Part shown: in pieces, positions 24,901 through 39,480 of the stretch
Layout: the number at the start of each line of letters is the position of its first letter
How positions within the stretch are numbered: the first letter of the stretch is position 1
NCBI GenBank assembly: GCA_037954325.1
Contig: JBBMNZ010000015.1
Location: forward strand, 10,432,501-10,496,500
Source of the DNA: Fistularia commersonii
Taxonomy: Eukaryota; Chordata; Actinopteri; Syngnathiformes; Fistulariidae
Length of the DNA: 64,000 bases
Direction of reading: 5' to 3'
Notes under the pieces: generated by a model
The model's input: the letters and a program-made list of their open reading frames with translations, nothing else
The model's database searches: none
What the model was told of the DNA's origin: nothing
Translations under genes and position numbers: made by a program

Positions 24901-26862
24901 AAAGGCCAGAATCCATATTTAGATGTTTTCATTTTCTTTTTTTTTTTTTTTTTTTTTTTTCCCCTCTCAAACTCCACCCTGACCATGTAACATGTCCATC
25001 TGTCCAGACGCTTTCCTTTTTTTTCCTCTGTTTCATAACCCGCACTCCTCATAACCTTTTCACATCTACGTTATACCTCGCTCCGAGGGTGAAAAATTCA
25101 CTTTTGGCCGTGACGCCGACGGTATTTTTATCCGCTCAGAATCAACCAGACACTATCTCATGCTCTCCTCCTTCTTCTTCTCAGCCAATCATCTGCCTCC
25201 ATCTCCTCTGCATCCCCCTAACTTCCTCTTCTCTTTCTTTCCATCCATCCTCTGGACCTCCAACATCAGCACCTTTCTATCCGATCCTCATCATCCCATC
25301 TCTGTTCATGTCCAAACCATCTCGGTGTATCTTTCATTTCAAGAAACATCTCGTAGCGCGCTGATCCTCTCTGTTCTCCTCACTCGCAAAGAGGAACCTC
25401 CACATCTTCTTCTCTGCTGCCTCCCATCTTTTTCCCGTCCAGACAGCATGGCCGCCCTCTGTCATTTATCAGTTTGAAAAATATGTAGCCCTAACCTATT
25501 ACGACGCGGTTTCACTACAATATCAGGCGGCATCTCGTTGCAGGTTCGTCCAACATCCCAAGAACTTTGGCCTGATCGCCTCCTACTTAGAGAGAAAGGT
25601 GAGCTCCCGCTTGCTAAAGTTCACGCCAATCTTTCACTTCTGTCACGGGAAACAGGAAGGATCTCAAACCAGCACAGCACGTCTCGCTCCGTTATTATCG
25701 ATGCGCTCCCGGAAGCGTCGCCCACCTGCGTTTGCTTCCTGTTTGTAGTGTGTCGCCGACTGCGTCCTGTACTACTACCTGACCAAGAAGAACCACAACT
25801 ACAAGACACTTGTGAGGCGGAACTACGGCCGGCGGAGAGGAAGGAACCAGGTAACGAAAGCTATTCACTATCGCGGATTTATCATCACATCGTGAAAAGA
25901 CGACGCGTCACTCCGCATATTCAGAACCTCGTCCGGATCATCTTTTTTTTTTTTTTTCGTTGTTCGGAATAAACGATCTCTGGAAGTCGTACGATAGCTT
26001 GACAAGAGCTTCGCGGCGCCGCACTCATCTCCCCACGGATAGATTGACGTTAATTTTTCTCGTCTGGGACATTCTGTCTCCTCGCTGGGAGTACACACGC
26101 TGGGTTTACACAATGGGCCGGTTGTGAAGTGGTGATTTGTATAAAAGGCGGAGCAGGGAAGCGGATTACATCTCGAACACAGAGATGTTTATTCTTTTTA
26201 AGTGGCCGGACGCAGCTTCCTGGTGCCTTTGTCACTCGCGGTTATCCCTTGGACGTGTGAATGGTTAATCCGGACCTGCCGGTGGATCACGACAAGGGCG
26301 CGCCGACGAGCCATTGAGAATCCGTCAATCATCGGCCGACATGCTTGACATCGACGCCCATTTGCACAAGCGTGTTTTGTCAAATTGAGCGCGGCGAGCA
26401 ACAGGAATAAATTTAAATATTAAACCCTTGAACGTGTAGGCGTTTCACGCGGTCGACGTTGCGTGTCGCGCAGTCCAACCTTCTTTTTCGGTGTAAGTGT
26501 TGTTTGTCTGCACTCAAAAGTTCAAACGCCACCATCTGTCGAGTCACGCAGGACCGATCAACACAAATGTTGCCGATTGCTAATATGAACAGATTTTTTT
26601 TTTTTTTTCGTTGTTCCCCGCCTGCTGCTGCTCATGCACGAGGGACCGCCGTGGATCCCCAGGCCCTCTGGTGTGACTTAACAACCGCAGTCGGGAGCAA
26701 GTAACCCGAGTTATTGAGCGAGGGGAAGGAAGAGGAAGGGCCGAGCGAAAAGCCCGGCGCCGTGGAATGTAGGGCGAGCGAGTGGAAGCCGAAGGGGGGA
26801 AAAAAAAAAAAAACCCTCTGCGAGACAGTCAGTGCCGGCGGCTTATCCGCTGAGTGTGCGCT

Positions 26863-26911
<49 letters not shown>

Positions 26912-26939
26912 TTCATTTTCCATTTCCTCTTTTTGCCTC

Positions 26940-26974
<35 letters not shown>

Positions 26975-27465
26975 AGAGAGGGAGCCACCCCTCTCCGAAA
27001 CATCTGACTTGGTACGGCCCGGACCATCTGACAGGCCCAAAAAACTCGCTGTGCTGCTGTGAGTGCCAATCAAAGGGGAGTGCTTGGCGGGGATTACCTT
27101 GAGTGACCCCGCGTAGATTAGTGCGTGCATGTGAGATGGACAATTCTTTGGGCGGCTTAAGCGGCCTGATGACACGCTTTCCCGGAATATGTGCGGCAGC
27201 GCCGTGGCCCGGCAGCCCTTCTAAGGAGCTCTGCTATGGTGCCGTCCTGCCCCTCCACTGCTATCGTTACCGCCGCTATGGAAGCACCGGAGGTTAGGCG
27301 CACGTTCGCAACGTCCGCGGGCCGCGGCTCGCAGCACAGAGAAGGGGTTTTTGTAACCGGCAAATGAGCTTGCAGGTATGTTACACTGTTTTGGTTTTTT
27401 TTTTCCTCAAAAAAGGTTTGTTTTTTTTTTCCGCTCGCTTTAAACACGCGTAAATTCTCCCCCCC

Positions 27466-27497
<32 letters not shown>

Positions 27498-30400
27498 TTT
27501 CTTACCGTCCGTCACACACCCTTTACTGCTCCCAATCTTTGGGGCTTTTGGTTTCCTAGCCTACATATTTTCACTCGGGGGCTGGTAGGCAGTCAAAACC
27601 CAGCTATTTTAGGGCAAGTTTTCTGGGACGTGTGCAGACATGGTTTTTTTTTTTTTTTTTTTTGGTTTAACCGTCTTAGAAAAAAAAAAAAAAAAAGGAG
27701 GTGGGAGAACCTGTGGAGGGTGGGGGCTGCGTGGTCATGCACATGAATCCGTGCCACGGGATTGCCGTATTTGCGGGTGCGGACCTTCTTCTCTTGAACG
27801 CCTCGTCGTGTCGTGCGAGGTCCGTCAGGCCTCATGTCAGCTGCTCCTTGCCGAGTGGGTATCCTGCACACGTCAATATGATACTCATCAGGGTTGGGAA
27901 ACACCAACCCTGTGATCCTGTGTTATCAGGATATCATCCAGCATCTGCCGACGTTTAAATAACGCCCCCTGGAATTAAAAAAAACAAAACATGAATGCGT
28001 TCATGTGTCTGAGCCGTTGCAGAAAGTTAAAATTTCTGGCTCGCGTCCAGTTAAAGATTTACACTGGACATTCCTGCGTCGGCGCGATACTGCCTCACAA
28101 ATGAAGGCCCCCCCCCCTCCTCCCGACCGCCGGTTTGTTTTCTCCACAGATGTCAGCCCTCTGTCGGTGCAACCATTTGCCAAAAAAAAAAAAAACAAAA
28201 AGAGAAAGAAACGCCGCCACTACCGACTCCCCAGAGGCCCTGGACGTCCGTCAGCCCCCGTACGGGCGGGTCCTCTCTTTAATTCAACCCAGTCGGCGGG
28301 TTGGGGCTAGCCGCCAGCTTCTACGATGTGATTTATGTCAATAAATGTTTGCTAAGTTTTCTTTTCAGCACTTTCAGCCCGCTTGTAAATCCCCAACCCT
28401 CCCCCCCCCCTTTTCTTTTTCACTTTACGCCGTCCTATTTCACTGTGCGAATTTCCTCCTCCTCTTCCTCCCCCGCAGTGCTTTTCGAACACTGCAGGCC
28501 CGTTGCACGTCCCCCTCCCACAGGCCTCGGCCTGACGTTCCCACAAACCGCCTGAGAGACAGCCTTCCTTTTCTGTGTGTCCCGTCCTCATCCGTTGCTC
28601 TCTCCATACCTGGCATTTTGGAAATATAAATTGCAAAAAAATGTGTAAGTTCGACGCCTTAACGGCTCCACACCAGAGATCATTTCCTTTTTTTTACTTC
28701 CAGGTGAATCAGCAGCCCGCCCAAACCAGAGCCGTTAGTTGTGTTCTTCTTGTTTTTAGCGCTCATTGCTAACCCCCGCGTTCACACCGTCGCCGCATTT
28801 TGCTTTGACAACCTCAATCTGGTTTCATTTTTACTCGACCACAATGCAGCCAACGGGCTCGTGCTGATTAGCATTTGCCCCACACACCCGCCTCCAGGCT
28901 TCCTCCGGGTGGCTGGTTCTGTCATCCGTCTTCTATCACTACCAGATCTGAACAGGTCCGGGTTCTCCTGAAAGCTGGACTCGGACCTTCCCCCACTTAG
29001 GCTGCTTCATTTATTCAAAAACCTGTCACAGTGGTGAAAACCACCTCGAAATATATGGATGTTGAATTATTAATCCCTTTAGATGGTGACCCCCCCCACC
29101 AAACTTGCCGTGCTGCAGGTGCCAGACTACATGAAAAAGTTATTTGTTAATTTTTCTGTTTGTTTTTCAATTCCGTCAACTTCGGGGCCCGGCAGAGGTC
29201 GGCCGAGCGAATCTGCGCCGCCGACTGCGCCCCTCTTATGTCTTTCCACTGCCGAGCTGACCCCGTGTCGCAGCGCTTTTTGCGGCATCACGGTGCGACG
29301 TCCCTCCTTATTAGTCTCTCTTATATTTTTTGTTTTTGTGTCTAACGGGTATGTGACGCGCCATAACAAGGACACACGGGCTATCTTGCTAACGCGCCGT
29401 GATGAGCTGTACGTTTCTTATTACACTTTTAAATCCCATCATTTGGGCCTGTGCCTCAAGTTTAAGGAGGGGGACATGCAAAAGTGCATTTGTGCAAATC
29501 TCATTTGTCGGTTGTAAAATCATACGTCAAACAGAGAATGGATTTCGTTTTAGACGGAAGATGTGATCATTTTGAAAGCCTTCTGGGATTTTCCCTTTTC
29601 TCCCCACCCATGCTAAAATGTTTGGTGTCGGGCAGCAAACTGGAGTCATCTCATGTCCCTCCCCGGTGGACCGTAAAGACGCTTTCAGTACATTTAATAT
29701 TAAATAGGTCAGTATAATATGTTGGACATAAAATGGGAAAACGCAAGCTTCTCTTTGTGTTCATGTGTTACTCGCTGTGAGCCTGTTGCCAGCCAGCTGG
29801 TAAACTTTATCAATTTGTCCAAAAAAAAAAAAAAAAAAAAAAAAAAACGCCTTTCACTGGCAGGCAGTGATGAGCAGATTTCCTTTGCAGGGCTCCTTGT
29901 AACCACGGCAACCGCGGCTAACGTTTGGCGTTATTTCACCTCGCTCTCAGCCGGCCGTCGCGGCGCAAGAGCTGGATTTGGATGTTTTGGCAGAAAACTA
30001 CGGCCCGCTTTCTTTGGAGGCGTTCTGCTCCGGTAGTTCGAGTTCTCCGAGACGGGAGAAAACTGCAGCGAATTACGGGGAGTGCGGCGACCTGGCAACA
30101 ATATGACGCGATTTTTCATTTTGGCGGAATGGCCTCCAAGCAGAAGTGATCATTTCCACCAAACTGACCCAAGTTCTGTGGTAGGAAAGGGGAAACAGAC
30201 CAGAGGCTCCGTCATCTCCTTAGTAAAACAGGACTTGTGAATCAGCAAAAGACAGGACGAATTAAAATCTCCTGAAATACTCGGGCCGGTTCAGAAAAGT
30301 GCTCAGCGGACCGCAGGGCCTCCTTGACTTTTTTGGGGAACATCTGCGTGAGAGGTCCTTCTGCACAGTGTGGGATAAGAGGCCGGCGTGCCACGGCTCC

Positions 30401-33180
30401 CTGGCCACGTCCAAAGCAAACACCAGCCGGGGCAGCATCCCCAGCGAAGAACAAGCTGGGGGGGGGTTGGTGGACTGCCCGCTGCTCGCCTCCGCGCGTA
30501 GGAAAATGTCGCAAGAGTGGAATAGTCCCATGTAGGCCCCTGCGTACGTCAACCCCGCAATCTGTGTTCTGAATCTGGCCCGGGGGAAATGGGGGGAAAA
30601 AAAAAAAATTAAAAAAAACAAGACCGCGCCGTTGCCTCATCGCTCGGCTGCAAAATCAAAACAGTTGCAAAAGGGCCGCCGCGTGACTATTTTTGACTAA
30701 GCGGGCCTGTGCGCCGCAACCCGCGCTGCCGGCGTGAGAACCCGTCTGCGAATGCGACGCCGGGCAGCTGAGAGCGATGGATCGTGATTGGGGAAAAAGC
30801 GAGCCGTAAAGGGTAGCTGTATAAATAGCCCCGGGGACTGGCAAGTCAGAAAATAAATAACCAAATTCAAATTAAATTTTAGCTGATCTTTGGGCAAGGC
30901 TTAAACCTGCCGTTGGGAGTAGCTTCAAAGTTTTGTATGTTACAAGATTTATTTTTTTTGGTAGTTCCTGTTTAGACAGAAGTTTATTTAGAACAAGGAT
31001 GGGAATGTGTGAAATGAACTTCTGCACGTCTTTGGACTGAGGGGGGAAACTGGAGAACCTGAGGAAACCTATGTAGATGTTGGGAGAACATGCAAACGCT
31101 CTTGTCAGAATCCAACCAGGAACCTTCTTGCTATGAGAAGGAAGCGTGCCACAATGCTAAGCTAATCTGTTCTATGTCCCATGTTCCGATTTCCTGCTCA
31201 GCTCCCGCTTCCCACGGTTTACGACCCGTCAGGCAAAGACATATTCTTTTCTGGAAAGGAAAATCTGATCGAACAAAACTGATGCCGATCACTTCCTGGA
31301 TTCTGCCCAATTCAGTGTCGCAGCCTACTTTCGACCACAGAGTCAGCGTTGCTGTGCGCGCGTTTTGGGCAGGTCCTAATTTCATTTCCGTCAAACCCTC
31401 GATGGCTGAATCTCTAAGCACACGCTTTATCGTCAGCGGGTTTCTCTGCTCAAAAATAAAAGGTCTATGTCACGCTCTGTCCCCTATGGAGAAATACTGC
31501 AGTATGCAAACAATCGGATGCCACTATCTGAGGACCAAACAATGAAGGATAGTATTTTTGTTGTGTGTGCGGTTGAATTCCTAACCGAGCCAAATGTGTC
31601 GAAACCGTAGTGGTTAAGGCCTTCACAGCGAGAACGTCGCCGGCTGGATTCACGCAGGGGGCCCTTCTGTATGGAGCTTCGTCCGGGTTCCTCCCACTGT
31701 CCAATTCCATGCAGGACTTTCATCAGAGACCTCGCATTGACCGGATATTTGAATGAGAGGGTGTACGGTCGGATATCTTTATATGATGTTTGAATGAAAG
31801 TCATATAGTGTCTGTCCGTATGACTTGTCGGTGAACGGTTGTCTCTGTAGGATGTGAATGAACGGTTGCGTGTCTTTTACGTGCAAACACGAGCGTCAAT
31901 GATCGTCTGTACGACGTGAATGAATGGATGAATGGTTGTCTACATGTTGTGTGAATGACATCGCTGACGGGATTAGCCCAACAGTCAGGCGACGAGGACG
32001 CCCCCCTTCCGATTCTTCTCCTTTTTGAATTCTCAATGTCTATATTTCCTGACTTTGCCATGAAGCGAGGCGCATTCCTTGGCCCCCATCTGGTACCAGC
32101 ATGGGACGTTTGGCTTGGTGCGGCCAGGCTTGTTCCAGCACAGCTCTTTCTCTTCCTTCCCTCCGTGGCATCCCCGTGCCAGCGCCGACGTTCAAGAATG
32201 TCACAACGTCCTCCGAGCCAGTTCTTCTTTTTTTTTTTTTTTTTCTCCATATCTCTGGGTGAAAGTGACGCGAAAGTTGCGGTTTACAACACCCCCTTTT
32301 TTTTTTTTTCTTTCTCGCCCGTCACGGTCAGCGACGACGGCCACGATCATGTCCTGCTTTCTGATTGGTTTGAAACAGAGAAGGCGGGAGAATGGGCGAT
32401 GCTCCAAACGCCTTCGTTTTGTAAACACGGCCGCCGGATCGGATGACCGTGTGCGCGCCATGTGTTTCTGTTGGTGTCTCCTTAAAACTCGGTCCTATTT
32501 AAGTTCACCGGAGTATCTGTAAACTCGGCCGTGCGGGTTTTTTGTTTTTTTTTTTTTTTCCCTTCTCTCTCCGGTTCCTGATGTTTTCTCATTGTTCTCG
32601 GCCCAAGGGAGAAAGAAAAAAAAAAAAACAAATTCGTTCTGCTTGTGAACAGGAAGTCTCCCTCATCAGATAGCATTTCTGCTGGAGCTCGGCAGCACAA
32701 AACCCCATGAGACGAATCCATATCCATATATTTGAAATCGCACGTGCTAATGTTCATTGTGCCATGGTTAATAGATAGATGGATAGAAAGATAGTGGATC
32801 CCATAACTGGGAATCCTGGGACCTGGACCCCCTCTCTAACTGTTAGAACGCTAACAGCGCAAGATTAGCCGCCTGTTGTGCTGCTTCTCTGCAGAGGGGA
32901 CATCCCGTGATGCACTTCCGCATGCCCTTCAGCAGTGCACCATGGTCACCTCATGTCTTCTCAAGAGCTCCCGCGCTCTCCCATTGGATCATTTCCCAGG
33001 GGGGTTTGGGCTTGATGTACCACAGCACCTCGCCGGGCGTCCACCATTGTTGTATCTTTTTTATGAATATTTAAACCACCATTGTATCATGTCAGCTATT
33101 AGCATGTAACTGTTAGCGCTACTGTTATTATTAGCTTGAGACCATCGTGCCGGTGCTCCCCAACCCTTATAGCCCCCCCC

Positions 33181-33253
<73 letters not shown>

Positions 33254-34214
33254 ACTCTCTTGGTCGAATCAGAAGGCCGCCCACGTTGAGCCGGGATTCA
33301 TCCGAGGTTCCCGCTGCGGTATATAAGAATTTTTTTTTGCGGGAAATGGTCATAGACAAAACAGGTGCACAGTAGGAGATGTGGGTTTTAAGGTGTTCCT
33401 GAGAGTGTAAAAATATAAATATCAAGTGGAGTATGTGTCCGGGGACAACTGGGTCTTTCATTTGAGAAAACTTGCATTTGCTATTAAATACGCTTTTGTT
33501 TCTCTTTGCCAGCAAATAACACGTCCCTCACAGGAAGACAAATCGGACGACAAAAACGAAGAAGACAAATCTGAGAAGTCTGAGAAAAAAGAGGACGAGG
33601 AGAAGAAGGACGAGGAAGAGAAAGATGAAAAGGAGGATTCTCGGTGAGCCCCCGACACCGCCGCCGCTTATTTTATGTTCGAGCGGGTATGCTACGTTTT
33701 TCCTAGCATATCAGCAGGCACGCACACACTTCTGGCTGCGGGGCAACTCTAATGTACCTGTCTTGTGTATTCAATGAGGGCGCGCTAACGCTGAGTCAGT
33801 CGAGGCAGCAGATTTCCTCTGAAGCTGTGTTTTCTCTCCGGTATTAAAAAAAAAAAAAAAAAAACGCAGGGAGATTGGCAAGGACAAAGATAAGTGTGAC
33901 GGCGGGGAGGACGAAGACGGAAAGGAACAAAACACACCGCGTGGCAGGAAGACTGCCAACAGCCAGGGCCGTCGTAAAGGAAGGATCACCACGCGCTCCA
34001 TGGCCATTGAGGCCGCGACTGTGGCGGCTGAGGAAACACCTCCCCCTGCCCCGGAGCCGGCCCTGCCAGATCCTCCGCAGATGCCCAAATCTGATCCGGC
34101 GCAGAAGGCTGTGAAGGAGCCCGCGAAACCCCAGACTCCAGTGGCCTCCATGGATACTAATAAAGGTGAACGCTCTCTGCCGTGCCCGCTAGGCTTTGTA
34201 AAAAAAAAAAGGGC

Positions 34215-34245
<31 letters not shown>

Positions 34246-34649
34246 TTTCCAATTATTTTTAGAAGGCTTTTGTACACACACACACACATATGCACATAGA
34301 GCGGGCTCCAAAAAAATCTGGTGCACGACAAACTCTGTGAAAGGAAAGAATCCGAGGAGCCGTCCAAACGGCGCGAAAAGCATCCAAAGTCACGCATTTT
34401 CCAGACGGCCGTCACCCTCATGAGTTTATCTTGAACTATTCCACATTTTTGTCCAGATTTTCCTTTTTTCTCTTTTTTTTTTATTAATTGCGTTACTTTT
34501 TTTTTTTTTTTTTTTTTTAAACAAGAGAATGATCTGTTCATAGTTCAATTTTTTTTAGTTGACTTCTCATAAAGAGCGAGATGTCACTGCTGGCTGCCCC
34601 TGCGAGAGACACGGTGTTCCGACTGCATCTCTGAAAACGTGGCCGGGTG

Positions 34650-34695
<46 letters not shown>

Positions 34696-36510
34696 CAAGT
34701 TCACGGTGAAAAGTAAAAGAAAAAAAAAGGACGTGGCTGCTTTTTCTTTTCAGCCCGTGTGAATACGAGGCTCGGACAGAATCTGTCCTGCGCCACGTCT
34801 GCCTCGGTGGGTTGGGGGGGGCGGGCGTCCTTCGGAGTCCGTCCGTCACCATGCCAACACACCCGCTGCGGTGTATCTGTTGTCATGGTGCCCCCTCCCC
34901 CGCGTCACACACTTGTACTCTCTCACCCTGCCGAGGTCCTGTCACGCGGGCGGCGGCTGCACAGGTTCTCAGGTATCCTGAGTCCGTTAATCCCTAATAC
35001 GTTATTACGTTAATCATTAATCTTCATCATCGTTTGACTTTTTTTTTTTTTCTTTTCTTTTTTTAAAAGTACGCGATGGGCTTCGGCCACCTGCTCCCTC
35101 CTCTTCCAACCCCGAGTTATGAAAGGTCTGACATGTAATGTGATTAATTAACCCGTGGCGTGTCCCTCCATCCTCCGGCCCTGACCTCCCCCTGAGGTCG
35201 CGTCCTTTTACGCTGGGACAGCGGCGACTCTTAATTTGCCCCTGTGACCACGTCGCGGATTTAGCGCGTCTTGTTTGCTCGCTCCGCCGTGACCCCACCC
35301 CCCCGCCAGGACGCCGCTGTGGCACTTCTCAGAAAGAAGCCGAACGGGTTCCGCTCTGAAAAGGGTAGCAGCCGGCCGGCCTCTGCCAGCTGAACGGCTG
35401 CCAGCCCAGCTCAGGAAGCTGCTGATTCAGTGGCAGTTGTGGCGGAGAGAGGGAGGGGGCGCTTGCGGTTTTTAACCTCTTTGAAGGTATAGCTGCGTGT
35501 GCGTGTGCGCGCACTCGTACAAGAGTGAGGCTCCAGTCATGAGGTGAGACGACACGCCGTCGGCGGGTAGTCTGTTTTCACAGGTCTGAGATTAATGACC
35601 ACCCCAGAGGGGCCTTTCTGAACCATCACGGGGAGAACATGTGAGGTGTTTTTTTTTTTTTTTTTTTTTTTGAGGATGTGGAGGTGGAGGTGCACCTCCT
35701 CCTGCAGATATTTGGTTAGCTCACTGTAACAGACTGTTTGGTTGGTGGCGGTGATTTGGTGTGTGTGTGTGCGTGTGTGTGTGTGGAGGGGGTTTGGTAG
35801 GAGACATCCAAACAGTGAGAATTGATCTCCTCATCTTCGAGGTGGGTGGGTGGAGGTGTGTGTGTGTGTGTGTGTGTGTTGGGGGGGGTTAAGCCTCCTG
35901 TTAATGTCAAGGGTACATCTGCTGCTATATTAGTCCAAATGTTTACACAGTCTCGGTGGGTGCCATGGAGGAGAGTGGGTCAGAGTTCACCCGGGCCCCC
36001 GCCGCACAAAACGCTCCACTTCTGTGAATTTTGTCCATGTGGGGTGGAGGAGGGTGAGCCGTGCAGCCACACTGAGGCAAGAAGAAGTGTGTGTATGTGT
36101 GTGTGTGTCTGTGTGAAATGCACAGTCACACAGTAGAAAAAAAAAAAAAAGGGGGCAGGAGGCTCCCGGGGGTGGAGGGGGTGGAGGGGCGGACCTTCTG
36201 TCTGCCTATTTGTCTCCATCCAGGGCTGTTTCCCAAAGAGGGAGGCGCGGCGCTCCACTCCTCCGCTGTCTGGCACCGCATCAGCTGATCAAGGCCCTCC
36301 CTTCATGGATTAGAGAGGAGGAGGGCCGGTGTTGTGGGGAGGGATGGAGGGAGGGAGGGAGGGAAGGAAGGAAGGAGGGAGGGAGGAAAGGAGGGAGGGA
36401 GGCAGAGAGCTGGAGTGTAAGTGAGGGAGCAGGTCTCAGCAGCCTGTGAATGTAAACAGATTATTAGATTAGTGGCCATGAGAAGAAGACGGCTGAAGAG
36501 AGAACTGTCG

Positions 36511-36543
<33 letters not shown>

Positions 36544-36581
36544 CCTCCCCCCCCTCTCTTTCTCATTCCCTCCGTTCTGTC

Positions 36582-36616
<35 letters not shown>

Positions 36617-38678
36617 GCTTCTTGTCAGCGCTGATGGGGCTGGGTCTCTGTGCTTTGTGATTTAGCTGGTGCCGGCGAAACCGGAGAAACTTCTCGCTGG
36701 ACCGAGGAGGAGATGGAGGTCGCCAAAAAAGGTAATTGTTCTCTTCGTCGCCCCCCCCAACCCTCCGCCGCTTCCTCCACTCTTTGCGATTTTCCTTTTT
36801 GTTTTTTTTTTTCCCCCTCCCGGCTGCTGCTTTTTAACCCCCCCCCCCCGTCTCTCCCGGTTATGATTCCCCCATTTCGCCTTACCCTGCCGTTTCCTCG
36901 TATCGGCTTGAAAAAAAAAAAATGAACGTGCACGTGTCACCCGGAGAGAAAGTTCAACTCGGTTTTTCAGGAAATCCTGCGTCTCGTTTTTATCCCTCCC
37001 CTCCCTGCCGCAAAACCTCTTTATTTACTATTCACGTGCAAACCGTCTCAGGAAAACAAAAATTAAATTACCTTTAAAATGAAAAAAAAAAAAAATCAAA
37101 ATAGCCTACTGCTCTTGCCGGAGATTCCCAGACCTGGAGACTTCGAAGGGTGGGGGTCAGTAGAGGGATTAATGTGGAAGAATTACGGCCCCCTCTCGGA
37201 GACCTGCCTCCGCCGTGATCTCCTCCGGCATTCAGGCCTGTGGATTAGGGGGTACCTACGGCTTTCACCAGAAATCTCCCCTGACGCTCTGCCTGGCCTT
37301 GGAGAGCGGACAACCTCCCCCTCCTCCGCGAGTCAATATTGCAAACTGTTGATATGCAGAAGTAGATATGGGAGGGCTGGTTGAGGGGAACGCATCCTTG
37401 TTGTGGACGCCGCAGTCGATTTCACACCGGCAATTCAGCAGATCGTTACAAGCGAAATCCACGATATATTTAGTTCTCCTTTTTTACACATATGTTGATG
37501 TAGATATTTTTTTTTTTTTTTTGCATGCACAGGGCCAAGCCGGTGAAACTAATTCCTGTAAGCCTCACAAAGTGAAGGCTAATCGCACCGCGGAACCGAG
37601 AAGTTTTTGAAACCGAGATGATGAAAAACAGTCCCGGTGTTAAATGAACGGGTAGATGTTCTCAACATAGCAATACGGTGCGATTATTCCTATTTTTATT
37701 TATTTATCTATTTATTTATTTTGTTTTGAAATGATCCTGCTGCCAGGTTAGTGGTGCACACAGAGCGTCCTGTCATTGGGCTGATCATGTGAGAACAGGC
37801 AGCAGCAGGAGGAACATGGCTGGTCCTACATGGTGTGCACACGACACCATTCTGCTGAAATTTTTTTTTTTTTTTTTTAATAATACACACTCGCTACGGC
37901 ACGTAGGTTCAGTTGCCTAAATAACCCCCCGCCCCCATCCGAGACCGAGCGGTTCCGTTACCCTCATTCCCTCATTGAACAGAAGCAATAATTCAGCTTG
38001 TATTTATTTTGTTCAGCGCCGCGGTTATCCGTCACGCTGCCAGTATTTTTCGCCCGAGTCGAAAAGGGTGGAGGTCACTGGGGGTCGGAGGATTTAGAGG
38101 AAAAAAAGTGGCCATAATGTGAACGGTAAATGGCAGCCTTCCAGGCCACAGCGGCCAATCAAGGTTGCTGTGGAGTAGAACCAGGAACTCTGAGGGACAC
38201 GAGCTGATAGCGTCGGGCTGGAATGCGATTGTAGAAGGGGGGGGGTTGTTGTGTGAGCACAGGTGACGTCATACGTAACGCCCCCCGCTCTGCTTTTAAG
38301 CATCGCCACTGTTTACAAATGATTTTATATTGGAAAAGCACCAAAAAGTGGGATTCTCCTTGCACCATGCGGCGCAACGTTTCTGCAGACGGGTAAGCAC
38401 ATCGGCGGGTTCGGAGCGCGAAAAATTCAGTGGGCCGATCCGCCGAGAACCCCCAATCCGACGTAGCGTCTGAAGCGTTCTCTACCTCGCATTTTCCACC
38501 TGCTCAAAAAGTCCGATTTGAGATAATTGCCCCACAATGACAGCGTGACCATCTGCATTAGGAGTTCCTGGAAAGATCCGTCCCCTCCAGCCACCACCTT
38601 TAAATTCAATCCCTCCATCACCGCTGCTCTGAAGCATCAAAAGTATCTCCATTGGTTCAAAAGCCGCGTCTGACGCTG

Positions 38679-38711
<33 letters not shown>

Positions 38712-39447
38712 CCTCCACGCCAGGGCTGGTGGAGCACGGGCGGAACTGGACGGCTATCGCTAAGATGGTGGGCACCAAGAGCGAGGCGCAGTGCAAGAAC
38801 TTCTACTTCAACTACAAGAGACGCCACAACCTGGACAACCTGCTCCAGCAGCATAAGCAGGTACCCCCTCCCACCCTCCACACACACACTGTACGGGCAG
38901 GTTTTGCAGCTGTGCATGGACGCAAGATGTGACTCTGTGTGTGTGTGTGTGTGTTTCCTAGGACACCCGACGGGCCCGTGCTGATAGATCTCAAGGCGAA
39001 GGTCTAGCCACAGCATCACCTGACGACGACGACGAGGAGAACGCAGATGACAGTGAAGGTCAGGGGGACGGGTGATAGGGAGCATGTGTTCACACACACT
39101 CACACACACACACACACAGGGACACACCCAAACACTTTGTTTTGGAGGTTCTGGATGAATATCTCTCTAAATGGGGGAAGGACACTGGGTTTTTCTACCT
39201 TCTTTCTGATTTCCGACAGTAACTCTAGTCTTCCTGCTCCACATTAAGCCCCCCCCTCCCCGGGGGGGGGAGCGAAAAGGAAAGCGGAAAGAAGCAAAGT
39301 GGCGACGCTAAAAAGTGAATTATCACATTCAGGCTTAATTCTCGTCGCTCTCAACTCGCTGGATTATTTTTTTCCCCCTCTTTTAAATGAAAGGAAAAAA
39401 TTCCACGATCAAATGAAAAAGTGAATTTTCTGTGTGGGAGGGACAGG

Positions 39448-39480
<33 letters not shown>

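Larger units (their letters stand above)
25851..33512 (+). other. largest ncor1 intron (between exons 13 and 14)
   Basis: 7.7 kb. It holds simple repeats (26863-26980, T/C runs near 27460-27500, A run at 29821-29847, C25(AC)n at 33173-33248), an inverted pair of family F repeats (31015-31165, 31600-31960) and a 151-codon open frame of unknown meaning between them. I see no nested gene. Confidence 0.65.
34166..36665 (+). other. ncor1 intron between exons 15 and 16
   Basis: 2.5 kb with CA at 34654, GT tracts near 35760 and 35857, a T run at 35649-35671 and the purine/pyrimidine tracts at 36337-36615. No exon seen. Confidence 0.65.

Noticed and set aside
33771..34541. 256-codon minus-strand frame
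   Set aside because: Antisense of exon 15 plus homopolymer runs; Lys and Phe stretches come from A/T runs.
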